A stretch of 64,000 nucleotides of DNA, taken from assembly GCF_000974445.1 (NCBI RefSeq), contig NZ_BBOJ01000005.1:248001-312000 (forward strand), written 5' to 3'. Below the pieces are notes generated by a model, which ran no database searches, had not been told where the DNA came from, and was given only the letters and a program-made list of their open reading frames with translations. Shown piece after piece: positions 44,077-53,061 of this stretch. This stretch comes from Lentzea aerocolonigenes (GTDB lineage: Bacteria > Actinomycetota > Actinomycetes > Mycobacteriales > Pseudonocardiaceae). Position 1 is the first letter of the stretch, and every line of letters starts with the position of its first letter. Made by a program: the position numbers and the translations under genes.

Positions 44077-45458
44077 CCGACCACGCCGGCAGCCGCGGGT
44101 GGGTGTGACAGCTCGCTCAGCACCAGGTGAAGAGCCCGGCCGACCACGAGCCCAAGGTCCTCAACGAACCGGGCGAGGTCTTCGGTGGTTGCTCCACAGA
44201 GGAGTGTCATCGATCGGCGGACAGGGTGGTCGCCGTGAACTTCCGCGTTCCGCAACCAGTAGGCAGCCTTGACGAACCGCTCTACCTGCTTGCGCCCGAC
44301 GTTCAGCAGCGGGTCGTCTGCCAGCAACCGCGCAGCGTTCGCAGCCGCGGGCGCGCCTTTCTGCGGCCCCTCGGTCCCGTGTCGCTTGAGGAACAGGGCT
44401 TCGCAGCAGATGACGAGGTCGATGAGCCGGTCCTCTGGCTGGGCCTTGGAACCGGCGAACACGAATCGACGTAACGCCACTTGCAACGACCGGTCCTCTC
44501 GAACCACTCGGTTCCCGAGCATCTCGTACACCTCGCGGACAGCCTCGACCTGCTCGTCGGTGAGCACCTGGGTCGGCCGGCTGATGTCGGCCGCGACCAC
44601 GGCCAGCAGGGCAGCGCTTCCGTCCACCGTCGGTGGGAAGTCGTCGTCGTGCTGGGCATGGATCGGACGCGTGGCCACAACAGAGCCACCGCACACGATC
44701 CGCAGGGAAGTGACCAGCCGCTGTGCCGGTTCCTCCAGCTTCGGGAAGTCGGGAGCTTGTGGCTGCTCGGGCATCCCCTGTTTGTACGACAGGACCGGGT
44801 AGCCCTGCTCCCGCATCACGGCCCACTGGTGAAACCGGGAGACCTGCACGCTGTTGGGGCCGCTGCTGAACTCCGCCGGTACCGCCAGGACCTGGATGGC
44901 CCGGCTGACCTGGCGGTCAGTCATCGGGCGCAGGACCACACCATCGGCCAAGGCGATGTCGGTCATGCTCGACGTGAAGCCGTTGAGCGGGACGAACTCG
45001 ACGAAGCGAATGGTGTCGGACCGCAGGCCAGCATCCAGTCGGTTGAACTGGAACTCGAACGCCGCCTCGTCGAACTCGTACGAGCAGCTGGCGATGATCA
45101 TGGGTTCGAGCAGGTGCTCCACCAAGAGCCAGTCGAGCGGTCGCTGATTCAGCGAGAACTCGGTGCCGACCATGGTGTCGAGACGAGTGCCCAGGACGGG
45201 ATCCGCGTCGATCGCCTCGCGAACGGCGGTCATCTCGGCGAAGGTGCTCAGCCAGCCGACGACGGTGACCCACTCGGGCATGTGCCAGGCATTGGGCCGC
45301 AGTGCGACGAAGGACTCTTGGCCATATCTCCACCAGTTCCGCAGGTCCGCCATCGCGCCAACCCGTGGGGCGCCGTCGCGTTCCGCCAGGTCACGCAGCG
45401 CGGCAACGAGCAACGCGGCAACAGCGTTTCGGATCTTGTCTCGCGTAGGTGACTGCAT
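44073..45458 (-). CDS. ApeA-like HEPN-domain protein
   Basis: 461 residues from ATG 45458. The C-terminal domain has LIDLVICCEALFLKR, a Arg-rich middle (NAARLLADDPLL) and YWLRNAEVHGD, i.e. the R-x4-H HEPN ribonuclease motif in the arrangement of ApeA-type anti-phage proteins. The long N-terminal part resembles the ApeA N-terminal domain only in length and layout. Expected to cleave tRNA or other RNA on phage infection (family inference). It is upstream of and coupled to the AbiGi-like gene; 145 bp further upstream is the GHKL ATPase gene on the same strand. Longer frame to 45743 has no family content. Confidence 0.75.
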   Translation of the reverse strand: MQSPTRDKIRNAVAALLVAALRDLAERDGAPRVGAMADLRNWWRYGQESFVALRPNAWHMPEWVTVVGWLSTFAEMTAVREAIDADPVLGTRLDTMVGTEFSLNQRPLDWLLVEHLLEPMIIASCSYEFDEAAFEFQFNRLDAGLRSDTIRFVEFVPLNGFTSSMTDIALADGVVLRPMTDRQVSRAIQVLAVPAEFSSGPNSVQVSRFHQWAVMREQGYPVLSYKQGMPEQPQAPDFPKLEEPAQRLVTSLRIVCGGSVVATRPIHAQHDDDFPPTVDGSAALLAVVAADISRPTQVLTDEQVEAVREVYEMLGNRVVREDRSLQVALRRFVFAGSKAQPEDRLIDLVICCEALFLKRHGTEGPQKGAPAAANAARLLADDPLLNVGRKQVERFVKAAYWLRNAEVHGDHPVRRSMTLLCGATTEDLARFVEDLGLVVGRALHLVLSELSHPPAAAGVVG

Positions 45459-45603
45459 CGGCCCCGTACCTCGCCGTCGACGTCCTGCTCGCAGAGGACC
45501 GGTCTGGCGCGAGCCGCACAGAATACAGTCGGTGTCCGCTGAGGACACGCGAAAATCGTCCGGCGCGTCGGCTTGCCGGCAGGCCCCGGAACACGGCGGA
45601 ACG

Positions 45604-47562
45604 TCATTCGGCCTCGTCGGCAGAGGACAGCGCTGGGATGAACTCCGCGTGCTTGCGATGGAGGTAGGCGCGGCTGGTCTGGTCCGTGGAGACCAGTTCC
45701 AGCGCCGAGCGGAACGCCTGCACCCTCCGGTCAGCCTGATCAAGCAGTTGTCCCCAGGTCACGACCCAGATCCGGTAGCGGGGATTGTTGGTGGTCAGGC
45801 CAGGTCGTGCGGGGTCGCTGTACAGGTTGCGGACCGCGTCGTCGACCTCGGTACCGACCAGCCAGAAGTCCCAGTCGTGCGGCGCGCCCACGACCTCCGG
45901 ATGGGCCGTGATGGCGGACGCGTAGTTGTTGACCTGCCCGAACTCGGTCATGGTGAGTCGCATCGGGCGCTTGAGCTCGACGACCAGGTGCCGGGTGCGC
46001 TCGCTCTCGGGCAGGGCACGGGAGAACACCATGTCCACCCGCCCCCGCTTGCCGGACGGCAGCTTCACCGGGTTCGAGGCGAACTCCACGTCGCCGCGTT
46101 CGGTGATCAGTGTGCGCACGACGCGGGTCAGCCCGGTCTCCGAGAGCGCCAGGCTCCACTCGTCGCCGAAGACCCACGGCTCGTTCACCAGCATCGGGTG
46201 GAGCTGGTCGACCTCGCGGAACACGGTCTTGGTCTCGTCGGCGTACAGCAGCCCGCGCAGCCCGTGCAGGAAGTCGGAGCGGTCCGCGATCGTCTGCGAG
46301 GCCCGGACGATTGAGGTCAGTTTGGTGCGTTCCAGCAGGTCGAACAGGACTTCCTGTTCGTCGTCGCTCAGGTCGAGCACCGCGTTCAGGATGCGGTTCG
46401 TGCGCGTGGGCTCGGCACGGGTGGCCTCCTGGAGCAGCCGCAGGGACAGCTTCTTCTGCTTGACGTCCCGACCGATGGCTGGGCTGGCCACCACCGCGAC
46501 GATGTCGAAGATCTCCCGCTCCACCTCCTCGGCGGCGCTGCGCGGCTCTCCGTGGTAGGGGTACACCCCTTCGGCCTTCCACTCAGCGAGGATGCTGCCC
46601 TTCTGCTCGTCCAACCGGCGGTTCAGGTAGTCAGCGAGCGCGCGTTGCGCGACCGCGAGCAACTCACCGTGCCGGATATCGGGTACGTGAAGGTCTGCCG
46701 GGCCCATCAGGTCGGGGTCGCGGAACCCTTCCCACTGCAGGTAGGCGGTCCAGTGGATCGGTGCCGGCGGCATGCGGCCGAGCTTGTGTTCGGTGACAAC
46801 TCCACCGCGTTCGTCACACAGATACAGGGTCTTGGACCGCATGTCGGCCGACCACTCGACAACCCGCAGTCGAGGGCGACCCTTTCCGTGCAGCGTTGCC
46901 GGATCGAGGTCCAGGTCGAGATCGACGTCGTGCGTGATGTGGGTCTGCGGGTTGAGGTGATGGCCGCAGTACTGCACCTTGACCTCGGGGAGCGCCAGCA
47001 GGGACGCCGCCAACCGCGCGGTCAAGGGCAGCTGGATCTCTCCGTCGACCAAGCTCGCGACCCGCGAAGTCTGCCGGGCTTCCATGCGAACGGTCGTGCC
47101 GGTCGGGCCGCTGGTTGGCCGCGGGCCGTCGAACGTGAATTCGTTCGGCGCGCTGCGGTTTCCGTGGATCACCGTCTCGCTGAAGGTGTCGCCATCGGCC
47201 GACACCGACCGCCACTCGACGCGCTCCGCGATGCCGTAGGCGAGGAAGCGGCCACGACCGAGCTGGCCATGCAGCGGTCGGTTGATGTTCGGGGAGAACC
47301 GACCGGTCCGTTTCCACGACTCGCCGTGGGTCAGAAAGAAGTCCGAAACTTGGTCATGGGGCATCCCGTGCCCGTCGTCCCAGACAACGATCTCCTCGGG
47401 CCCGTCGAGGCCACCGATGGCGACCGTCGTCTCGACGTTCATCGCCTCCGCGTCGAGGGCGTTCCAGATCAGCTCGGCGAGGATGTCGACCGGGCTCGCG
47501 CGCTCCACATACCCCAGGATCGTGTCCCGGCCCGCGCGTACCTGCTTGGTCTCCACCGCCAC
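45604..47562 (-). CDS. GHKL (HSP90-like) ATPase fused to a PD-(D/E)xK-like nuclease motif
   Basis: 652 residues. N terminus: AELIWNALDAEA (N box), WDDGHGMP (G1 box) and GRGRFLAYGIAERVEW (lid/G2), the Bergerat-fold ATPase of MutL/MORC/HSP90. Near residues 510-545, GRVDMVF...HLVVELKRP has the D...ExK spacing of PD-(D/E)xK nucleases. The middle part is helical and unassigned. ATP-gated nuclease activity against phage DNA is plausible. It is divergent from the Gabija-like pair across 180 bp. Codon use is like its neighbours. No transmembrane segment. Confidence 0.75.
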   Translation of the reverse strand: MAVETKQVRAGRDTILGYVERASPVDILAELIWNALDAEAMNVETTVAIGGLDGPEEIVVWDDGHGMPHDQVSDFFLTHGESWKRTGRFSPNINRPLHGQLGRGRFLAYGIAERVEWRSVSADGDTFSETVIHGNRSAPNEFTFDGPRPTSGPTGTTVRMEARQTSRVASLVDGEIQLPLTARLAASLLALPEVKVQYCGHHLNPQTHITHDVDLDLDLDPATLHGKGRPRLRVVEWSADMRSKTLYLCDERGGVVTEHKLGRMPPAPIHWTAYLQWEGFRDPDLMGPADLHVPDIRHGELLAVAQRALADYLNRRLDEQKGSILAEWKAEGVYPYHGEPRSAAEEVEREIFDIVAVVASPAIGRDVKQKKLSLRLLQEATRAEPTRTNRILNAVLDLSDDEQEVLFDLLERTKLTSIVRASQTIADRSDFLHGLRGLLYADETKTVFREVDQLHPMLVNEPWVFGDEWSLALSETGLTRVVRTLITERGDVEFASNPVKLPSGKRGRVDMVFSRALPESERTRHLVVELKRPMRLTMTEFGQVNNYASAITAHPEVVGAPHDWDFWLVGTEVDDAVRNLYSDPARPGLTTNNPRYRIWVVTWGQLLDQADRRVQAFRSALELVSTDQTSRAYLHRKHAEFIPALSSADEAE

Positions 47563-47742
47563 AGCTTACGGATCAGTGAGCGCTCCGCCAGGCTTCCGAC
47601 GTGCCCGTCTCCTCGGCCCACTGGGTCCGCCCGGCGTGGCCACAGTGTGTCGGACGAGAGTGGCCAGCGGTTGCTGTTACATGACACCACCCGAACGTGT
47701 ACTTGCACGTCCCAGCCTCGCGGCGGGCAACTAGCCTGCGGT
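47563..47742. promoter_or_regulatory. Divergent promoter region of the two defence operons
   Basis: 180 bp between the GHKL gene (minus) and the OLD-type ATPase gene (plus). It is the only gap wide enough for promoters of both operons. No clear operator palindrome is visible. Confidence 0.4.
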
Positions 47743-49539
47743 ATGCGTGTTCGGCAGTTGCGTATCTCGTCGTTCCGAGGTTGGCGAGAACTGGAGTTGC
47801 GAGCAGGACAACACGCCCTGGTCGTCGGCGAACCCCGAGCGGGCAGAAGCGACCTCATCGAGGCGCTTCGTCGGGTACTTGACCCGGACTCGACACGAAC
47901 CCCACCCAACGAGTTCGACGTGTACCTCGCTGCGCCCGACGACAGTGATCCTGGCGCCGAGGTCGAGGCGGACACCACCGATGCCGAGGAAGAACCTGCC
48001 GACGGCGACACCGAGATCGACATCCGCTCCGCCGAGATCGAGGTCGTGCTCTCCGACCTCGGCGAGGTACTCGAACAGCACTTCTTCCGTCGGCTCGAAC
48101 TGTGGGATGCCGAAGACGACGTGCTTGTCGAAGCATCCGCAGCCGAGGACCTGGACGAAGAGCGCCACGAGCTGGTGTTGCGACTGTGCTACCGGCTGCG
48201 TTGGAACCCCGAAGAGGGCGTGGGCGAGCACTGGGTGGACTATCCGAAAACGTCGGATCCCGACGACGAGAACTACGACCGGGCCCGCCGTCCCGACCGG
48301 AGCATGCTGCCGTTCATCGTCCTGATGCCCGGCCATCCCTTGACCCTGCGACCTGGCAGCGCCTTCCGTGAGCTGCTGAACTTGGGCGGCGACGACCTGG
48401 CCACCGCGCTGCAGGCGCTCTCCTCGGCGGTCGACAGCGCCACCGACGGGCTCAGCGCGACCGAGGCAGTCAGCGCCGTGCTGGACGACGTCTTCGAGCC
48501 CGTCCGGGGCACACTCGACATCGACGCCGACACCGCGATTGCGGACATCGTCAACTTCCGCGCCGAGGGCGGCTCGGTGGCAGGGCTCCTTCGAGCGCTC
48601 CAGCCAGCGTTGCGGCTCGGATCCCCGGAAGCGCTGCCCCTCCGCCGCCACGGGTCCACGACCTCTGCGGTGCTGGCGGCGGCGGAAGCCCTCGTGGTCG
48701 CCTCCCAGGCAGGCGCGGTCGTCGTGTGCGATGACTTCGGCGACCAACTCGACGCCGGTGCCGCCGAACATCTGGCACGCGAACTGCGAACCGCGTGCGA
48801 TCAACTGTGGATGTCAACTCGGCGTCCGGAAGCAGCACGCGCGTTTCGTCCCGAGGAGATGGTGCGGCTGTCGCTGCGAACGAGCGAACGTACCGCTCAC
48901 CAGATGGTGCCGCCGTCCGACAAACGCGAACTCGGCGTGGTGCGGCAACTCCACCTGCAGTTGCTCCCCGCCATGAGCAGCCGAGCGATCGTCGTGTTCG
49001 AAGGCCGTCACGACGTCGCAGCCCTGACCGCCATCAGCCAACGGCGCGCCGGCAAGCCGTCGCCTGCAGCGTACGGAGTCCGGTTCGTTGAAAGCGAAGG
49101 ACACACCGAGATCGTCAAGATCTGCAGGCTGGCGCGCCAGCTCGGCTTCCGGGTGATCGCCGGCCTCGACTTCGACAAGCCCGGCCAAGGCGCGGACATC
49201 TCCTTCACCGACGCGCAGCAGGTCGCCGATGACGTCATTCGACTGCCCGAACGATTCGCCATCGAGATGGCGCTCGTGCACGGAATCCCACGGCAGAGCC
49301 TGCTCGACGCGTTCACAGAACTGGACGAACAGTGGCAGCTCGGCTTGGCTGGCATGGACCAGCTCAATGACCGAGACCTGGAGAAGCGCCTCGCGAAGGC
49401 TCTGCACAAGTCCGGAGTGCACGCTCAGTACGTGTATCTGCTGTCCGGAAAGGCGCCCAAAGTCGCTATCCGATTCCTTGACCAGGCGGTGGAACTCGCG
49501 AGAGGGACGGTCACCGGGCCGGTGACGTTGACCGCATGA
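47743..49539 (+). CDS. GajA-like OLD-family ATPase with TOPRIM domain
   Basis: 598 residues from ATG 47743 (MRVRQLRISSFRGWRELEL, the OLD/RecF-type start). The Walker A loop reads GEPRAGRS, with Arg in place of the invariant Lys. A large acidic insertion follows (residues ~60-110). The Walker B-like strand VVVCDDFGDQLD has Asp-Asp instead of Asp-Glu. C-terminal TOPRIM: VVFEGRHDVAALTAI and GLDFDKPG (E and DxD). It is coupled by an ATGA overlap to the UvrD-like helicase, the GajA-GajB arrangement. The degenerate ATP site suggests nucleotide sensing without hydrolysis or regulation by the partner. Confidence 0.82.
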   Translation: MRVRQLRISSFRGWRELELRAGQHALVVGEPRAGRSDLIEALRRVLDPDSTRTPPNEFDVYLAAPDDSDPGAEVEADTTDAEEEPADGDTEIDIRSAEIEVVLSDLGEVLEQHFFRRLELWDAEDDVLVEASAAEDLDEERHELVLRLCYRLRWNPEEGVGEHWVDYPKTSDPDDENYDRARRPDRSMLPFIVLMPGHPLTLRPGSAFRELLNLGGDDLATALQALSSAVDSATDGLSATEAVSAVLDDVFEPVRGTLDIDADTAIADIVNFRAEGGSVAGLLRALQPALRLGSPEALPLRRHGSTTSAVLAAAEALVVASQAGAVVVCDDFGDQLDAGAAEHLARELRTACDQLWMSTRRPEAARAFRPEEMVRLSLRTSERTAHQMVPPSDKRELGVVRQLHLQLLPAMSSRAIVVFEGRHDVAALTAISQRRAGKPSPAAYGVRFVESEGHTEIVKICRLARQLGFRVIAGLDFDKPGQGADISFTDAQQVADDVIRLPERFAIEMALVHGIPRQSLLDAFTELDEQWQLGLAGMDQLNDRDLEKRLAKALHKSGVHAQYVYLLSGKAPKVAIRFLDQAVELARGTVTGPVTLTA

Positions 49540-51179
49540 CCACGACGCACCGGTTCCGCCCCATCGGCAAGCAACGCGACGTCCGCGACAGCGAGGCACC
49601 GACACTTCTCGTCCTCGGAGGCGCCGGTACCGGCAAGACCGTCACCGCCGCGGCGGCGGCCCGCACACACCTGCTCCGACGAGACGCGGACGCTCCCGCT
49701 GGCGTCGCTCGTGATCGTGCGCTGTTCTTGACTTTCAGCCGAACTGCGGTGACACAAATCCTCGGGCGCAGCAAGGGAATCCTCCGTGACGTCGCCGACC
49801 GGGTGGACGTGCTGACGTTTCATGGGCTGGCGTGGCAACTGGTATGCGACTTCGGTCGCTATGTCGGCCACAGCGAACGCCCCACGCTGCGTGGCGAAGC
49901 GGAAAGCAAACTGTTCCAAGAAGACCCCACTGTCTTGTCCTACAACGACTTGCTTCCCGAAGCTCTCAAGATCTTGCGCCTGCCGCACATCGGCCCGCTC
50001 GCGCAACGCCGGTGGTCCCTTGTGGTCTGCGACGAGTTCCAGGACACCGACAGCGAACAGTGGACCTTGCTCGAACGCCTTACGGAGGTTGGCAACCGGC
50101 TGCTGCTCCTCGGCGATCCCAACCAGATGATCTACGACAAGATCCCCGGTCGAAGGGGCGTCGGCCCTGAAAGGCTCGCCGCGGCGGTCGCACGGCCAGA
50201 CGCCATGCAGATTCCTTTGCCGCTCGGCTCGTATCGTGATCCAACTCAGCTGTTGCCCACCGTGGCCGAGGCAGTGCGCCAGCGAAACTTCACCCATCCG
50301 TCCCTTGCTGAAGCCCTTGCCAACGGAAGACTTCGCGTCGTGACCGGAGTCGACACCCATCCTGCGACCGATGAGGTATGCGCTGCGATCGACGAGAGTC
50401 GCGAGCGAGGAGCAAGCACATTCGGAATCTTCTTGCACGGCAACGAACCCACGGCCGCCATGTCCGCCGCACTCACCGAACGAGGAGTCGACCACGTCGC
50501 TGTTGGCCTCTCCGAGAGCTACGGAGAAGCGCTCAGCACCTTCATGATGATGATGCAGTTCGCCGCCGGCACCACCGCTTGGGACTACGTTTTGGTGCGG
50601 ATGGCCGTCTTCTACACCTCTACCGTCCGGAGCAAGTACGCCCCAGACTTGGCGTTCATTATCGGCAGAGGACAAGCCGAAGGTCTGCTTGCTACCAGGC
50701 TGGACGAACTCCGTGTCGCGCTATCGGACGCGCCTGACCTTGACGCCGCCGCTCACATCGCGGCCACCGGCTGGCCGGCGCTGGGACTCAACCGCGGCCA
50801 TCGGCAGTGGCGTCGAGCCGCCGCCGAAGTGATCCGGCTGATGGCCGTGTCCGGTCACGTGCTCGATGCCGTCAGTCGCCAAGTCGAGACGATGCGGATG
50901 GAGTCCTTCACCGACGTCGACGCTGGCGACCAGGCTGCCGTCCAGGTGATGAATCTCCATCAGACCAAAGGACGCGAGTCCGACGCCATCGTGGCCGTCT
51001 TCCGTACCAACGACTATTACGGCAACGAGTCCGAGCCATTCGAGAGTGCGAGCAGGCTGCTGTACGTAGTGCTGACGCGAGCACGCCAACGAGTCACCTT
51101 GCTGTTGCCCAACAGTCCACACCAGCTCGTCGCACCGTTCGTCGCTCTGACGGGACGCTACGGCGTCACCTCGACCTAA
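49536..51179 (+). CDS. GajB-like UvrD/Rep helicase
   Basis: 547 residues. Superfamily 1A motifs: Walker A VLGGAGTGKTVTA, Ia TFSRTAV, Walker B VVCDEFQDTDSEQW, III LLGDPNQMIYDK, V MNLHQTKGRESDAIVAVF, VI LLYVVLTRARQRVTLL. It is shorter than UvrD and lacks most of the 1B/2B insertions, like GajB. ATG 49536 overlaps the ATPase gene stop by 4 bp. The pair fits a Gabija-type system that degrades or nicks phage DNA when nucleotides are depleted (family knowledge). Its end overlaps the convergent HNH gene by 4 bp. Confidence 0.87.
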   Translation: MTTTHRFRPIGKQRDVRDSEAPTLLVLGGAGTGKTVTAAAAARTHLLRRDADAPAGVARDRALFLTFSRTAVTQILGRSKGILRDVADRVDVLTFHGLAWQLVCDFGRYVGHSERPTLRGEAESKLFQEDPTVLSYNDLLPEALKILRLPHIGPLAQRRWSLVVCDEFQDTDSEQWTLLERLTEVGNRLLLLGDPNQMIYDKIPGRRGVGPERLAAAVARPDAMQIPLPLGSYRDPTQLLPTVAEAVRQRNFTHPSLAEALANGRLRVVTGVDTHPATDEVCAAIDESRERGASTFGIFLHGNEPTAAMSAALTERGVDHVAVGLSESYGEALSTFMMMMQFAAGTTAWDYVLVRMAVFYTSTVRSKYAPDLAFIIGRGQAEGLLATRLDELRVALSDAPDLDAAAHIAATGWPALGLNRGHRQWRRAAAEVIRLMAVSGHVLDAVSRQVETMRMESFTDVDAGDQAAVQVMNLHQTKGRESDAIVAVFRTNDYYGNESEPFESASRLLYVVLTRARQRVTLLLPNSPHQLVAPFVALTGRYGVTST

Positions 51180-52084
51180 GCACCACCCGCGCCGCGGCTA
51201 ACGCGCCGCCGAATTTCGGCTGCCGTGGCCAACATTGCGTTGAGGCGTTCCTGAGTCATGCCCGGCTCCCAGATCGGCAGGGTCAGCGCCGACATCCATT
51301 CGCCTTCAACGCGATCTCCCGCCTCGGGCAGAGCATAGGCACGGAAACGGCGTGGCACGCGGGCGTGCTCCTTGATGATCTGCGTGATTCCCCCTGCGAC
51401 GGTGGGAATGTGCGCCGGCCACGCGGCGCTCGATTTTCCTTCAAGCCGCCGCGATGGAAAGTACAGCGAGTCATCCCGCGGGAACTGGTAGCACGGATAG
51501 GCCGATGCGTCGACATCGAAATCGATGCCGACAGCCCCGACCGTGGCAGCAACAAGTCCTTCGTTGACGACCTCCACTCCCAAGTACCGTTCCGCATCGG
51601 GGGCTGAGACCGTGGTGGTCGCCAGGCCCGAAAGCGGGATCGTCATCCACGTCAGTCCAAAGTGGATCATGCCGACCGGTTGAACTGTAAGCTTCACCTC
51701 GACCAAGGCGGCGAGAGATCGCTCGACGTGCTGCGCGATCTGAGCAAGCTGGTCGTCGGACAGCTCCCTGTTCATGCCGTCAGCGACCTGGCGGGCTTTC
51801 CAATCGAGAAGCTCCTCGACGGAGTAGGTCGACTCGTGGTCATCGACGGCCTTGTGGTGCTTGCCGCACAACAGAAGCAGGTTCTCCTCGGAATTGACCG
51901 ACTCATAGCCGACCACATGGCGCGGACCGCCGGGCGACCCCGACCTGATGTGCGCGATCTCAGCGACAACCGTGAGATGTCCGCGGTCCTCAAAGATCAG
52001 AGTCTCAGGACACGTTGGGTACGCGCATCGGGTCGCCCGCCCGAACAGGATCTTGATGGTCTTCTCCGAGTACGTGCGCTTCAC
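51176..52084 (-). CDS. HNH endonuclease-like protein with C-terminal unknown domain
   Basis: 302 residues. N-terminal HNH: RCAYPTCPETL, VVAEIAHIRSGSPGGPRH, ENLLLLCGKHHKAVDDH, with the structural Cys pair and the H-N-H residues present. The remaining two thirds (from ~110) form a beta-rich domain without recognisable motifs, perhaps for target recognition. Similar HNH plus unknown-domain proteins occur as solitary defence nucleases. It is convergent with the helicase gene and 25 bp before the first rlmN-derived fragment. Confidence 0.82.
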   Translation of the reverse strand: MKRTYSEKTIKILFGRATRCAYPTCPETLIFEDRGHLTVVAEIAHIRSGSPGGPRHVVGYESVNSEENLLLLCGKHHKAVDDHESTYSVEELLDWKARQVADGMNRELSDDQLAQIAQHVERSLAALVEVKLTVQPVGMIHFGLTWMTIPLSGLATTTVSAPDAERYLGVEVVNEGLVAATVGAVGIDFDVDASAYPCYQFPRDDSLYFPSRRLEGKSSAAWPAHIPTVAGGITQIIKEHARVPRRFRAYALPEAGDRVEGEWMSALTLPIWEPGMTQERLNAMLATAAEIRRRVSRGAGGA

Positions 52085-52109
52085 GCCGAAACCCTAGCCA
52101 ACCCCGGCG

Positions 52110-52347
52110 ACCTCAGGTCTTGAGCAACAAGTAGACCCCGACAGGCCATCGCTGTCCCGGATCTATGGCCACCTTCTCGGTGGCGGGCACAATTGCGCCT
52201 CCGACCGTGCGGTGGCCGACGCGATCATGGCCGGTGGAGCGGGAGTTCGTGCGGCGGGTGCGGGAGCAGGGTGTCGAGTGCACCGTGCGTGACACGCGTG
52301 GGCAGGAGATCGCCGCTGCCTGCGGCCAGCTCGCCGCCGAGGGTTAG
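52110..52347 (+). pseudogene. Mosaic of methyltransferase 5' fragment and rlmN 3' end
   Basis: 52110-52230 matches the start of the methyltransferase gene at 60079-60200 (reading [20 protein letters not shown] in the original frame), and from about 52234 the sequence switches to the 3' end of rlmN ([39 protein letters not shown] at 52345-52347). The junction falls at GATCATGGCC-GGTGGAGC. The fused frame joins an out-of-frame part of the methyltransferase gene to the correct rlmN frame. No start codon context is convincing, so it is a recombination scar. Confidence 0.8.
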
Positions 52348-52384
52348 AACCCGCTGAGGTTCACCTGGGAAACCGATCGACCCG

Positions 52385-53041
52385 GTGCAATCTGTGGCTC
52401 ACACTTCTACGGTGACCGAGTGGTTTGAGCTTCCGACGCCCCCGTGGCCGAACTCTGAGGCTGATCTCCTTGCAGGCGGTGATGATTGGTGGTTCGTCGC
52501 CTGCATGGATTGGCCTCGCGACGCTTGGATCGGCTACATCGAGGGGTACCGGAAGGCAGCCGGCTTGATGCTCGCGCGAGTGGCCGAGACAGGACGCGAT
52601 CAGGACTATCTCGTCTACCCCTTCCTGATGTGCTGGCGCCAGCATATCGAGCTTCAACTCAAAAACCTGATCATCCAGTGCACACGCTACAAGGATGAAG
52701 AGGTTGACTTCCCTCGCACGCACAAGCTCGAAGTGCTATGGCGCAAAGCGCGGAAGCTGTTGAACGAGGTATACCCGGACGACACCGCCGCCATCGACGA
52801 CGTCGAGCGTCTGCTGCTTCAGCTTCAGGCCTGTGACCCCACTTCGGAGCACTTCAGGTACCCGGTTGCGAAGGATGGGTCGCCTACCCTCGGAGCGCTT
52901 CCGCGAGTCCACATGCGCCTGTTCCAGGAGGCGATGGAGGGTGTCGCGACCTACCTCGACGCAACTGACACAGGACTTCGCGAGAAGATCAATTCTCGGG
53001 ACGACTACCGTGCGGCGATGTACGACATGTACGGTCAGTGA
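52385..53041 (+). CDS. HEPN-like helical protein, first of a pair
   Basis: 218 residues. Predicted all-helical with RQHIELQLKNLIIQCTRYKD in the first half, followed by HKLEVLWRKARKLLNEVYPD, an arrangement seen in many HEPN-superfamily and abortive-infection proteins; the strict R-x4-H motif is not clear. No membrane segment. Probable start GTG 52385 (GTG 52394 is an alternative); no strong Shine-Dalgarno. It is followed 20 bp later by a protein with a clear R-x4-H motif, so the two probably act as one system. Confidence 0.55.
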   Translation: MQSVAHTSTVTEWFELPTPPWPNSEADLLAGGDDWWFVACMDWPRDAWIGYIEGYRKAAGLMLARVAETGRDQDYLVYPFLMCWRQHIELQLKNLIIQCTRYKDEEVDFPRTHKLEVLWRKARKLLNEVYPDDTAAIDDVERLLLQLQACDPTSEHFRYPVAKDGSPTLGALPRVHMRLFQEAMEGVATYLDATDTGLREKINSRDDYRAAMYDMYGQ

Positions 53042-53061
53042 CGGCAGCCTGAGAGGCAAGT

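Noticed and set aside
46552-47742. 400-codon N-terminal extension of the GajA-like ORF
   Set aside because: It is antisense to the GHKL ATPase gene and has no family similarity; the OLD-type start MRVRQLRISSF is at 47743.
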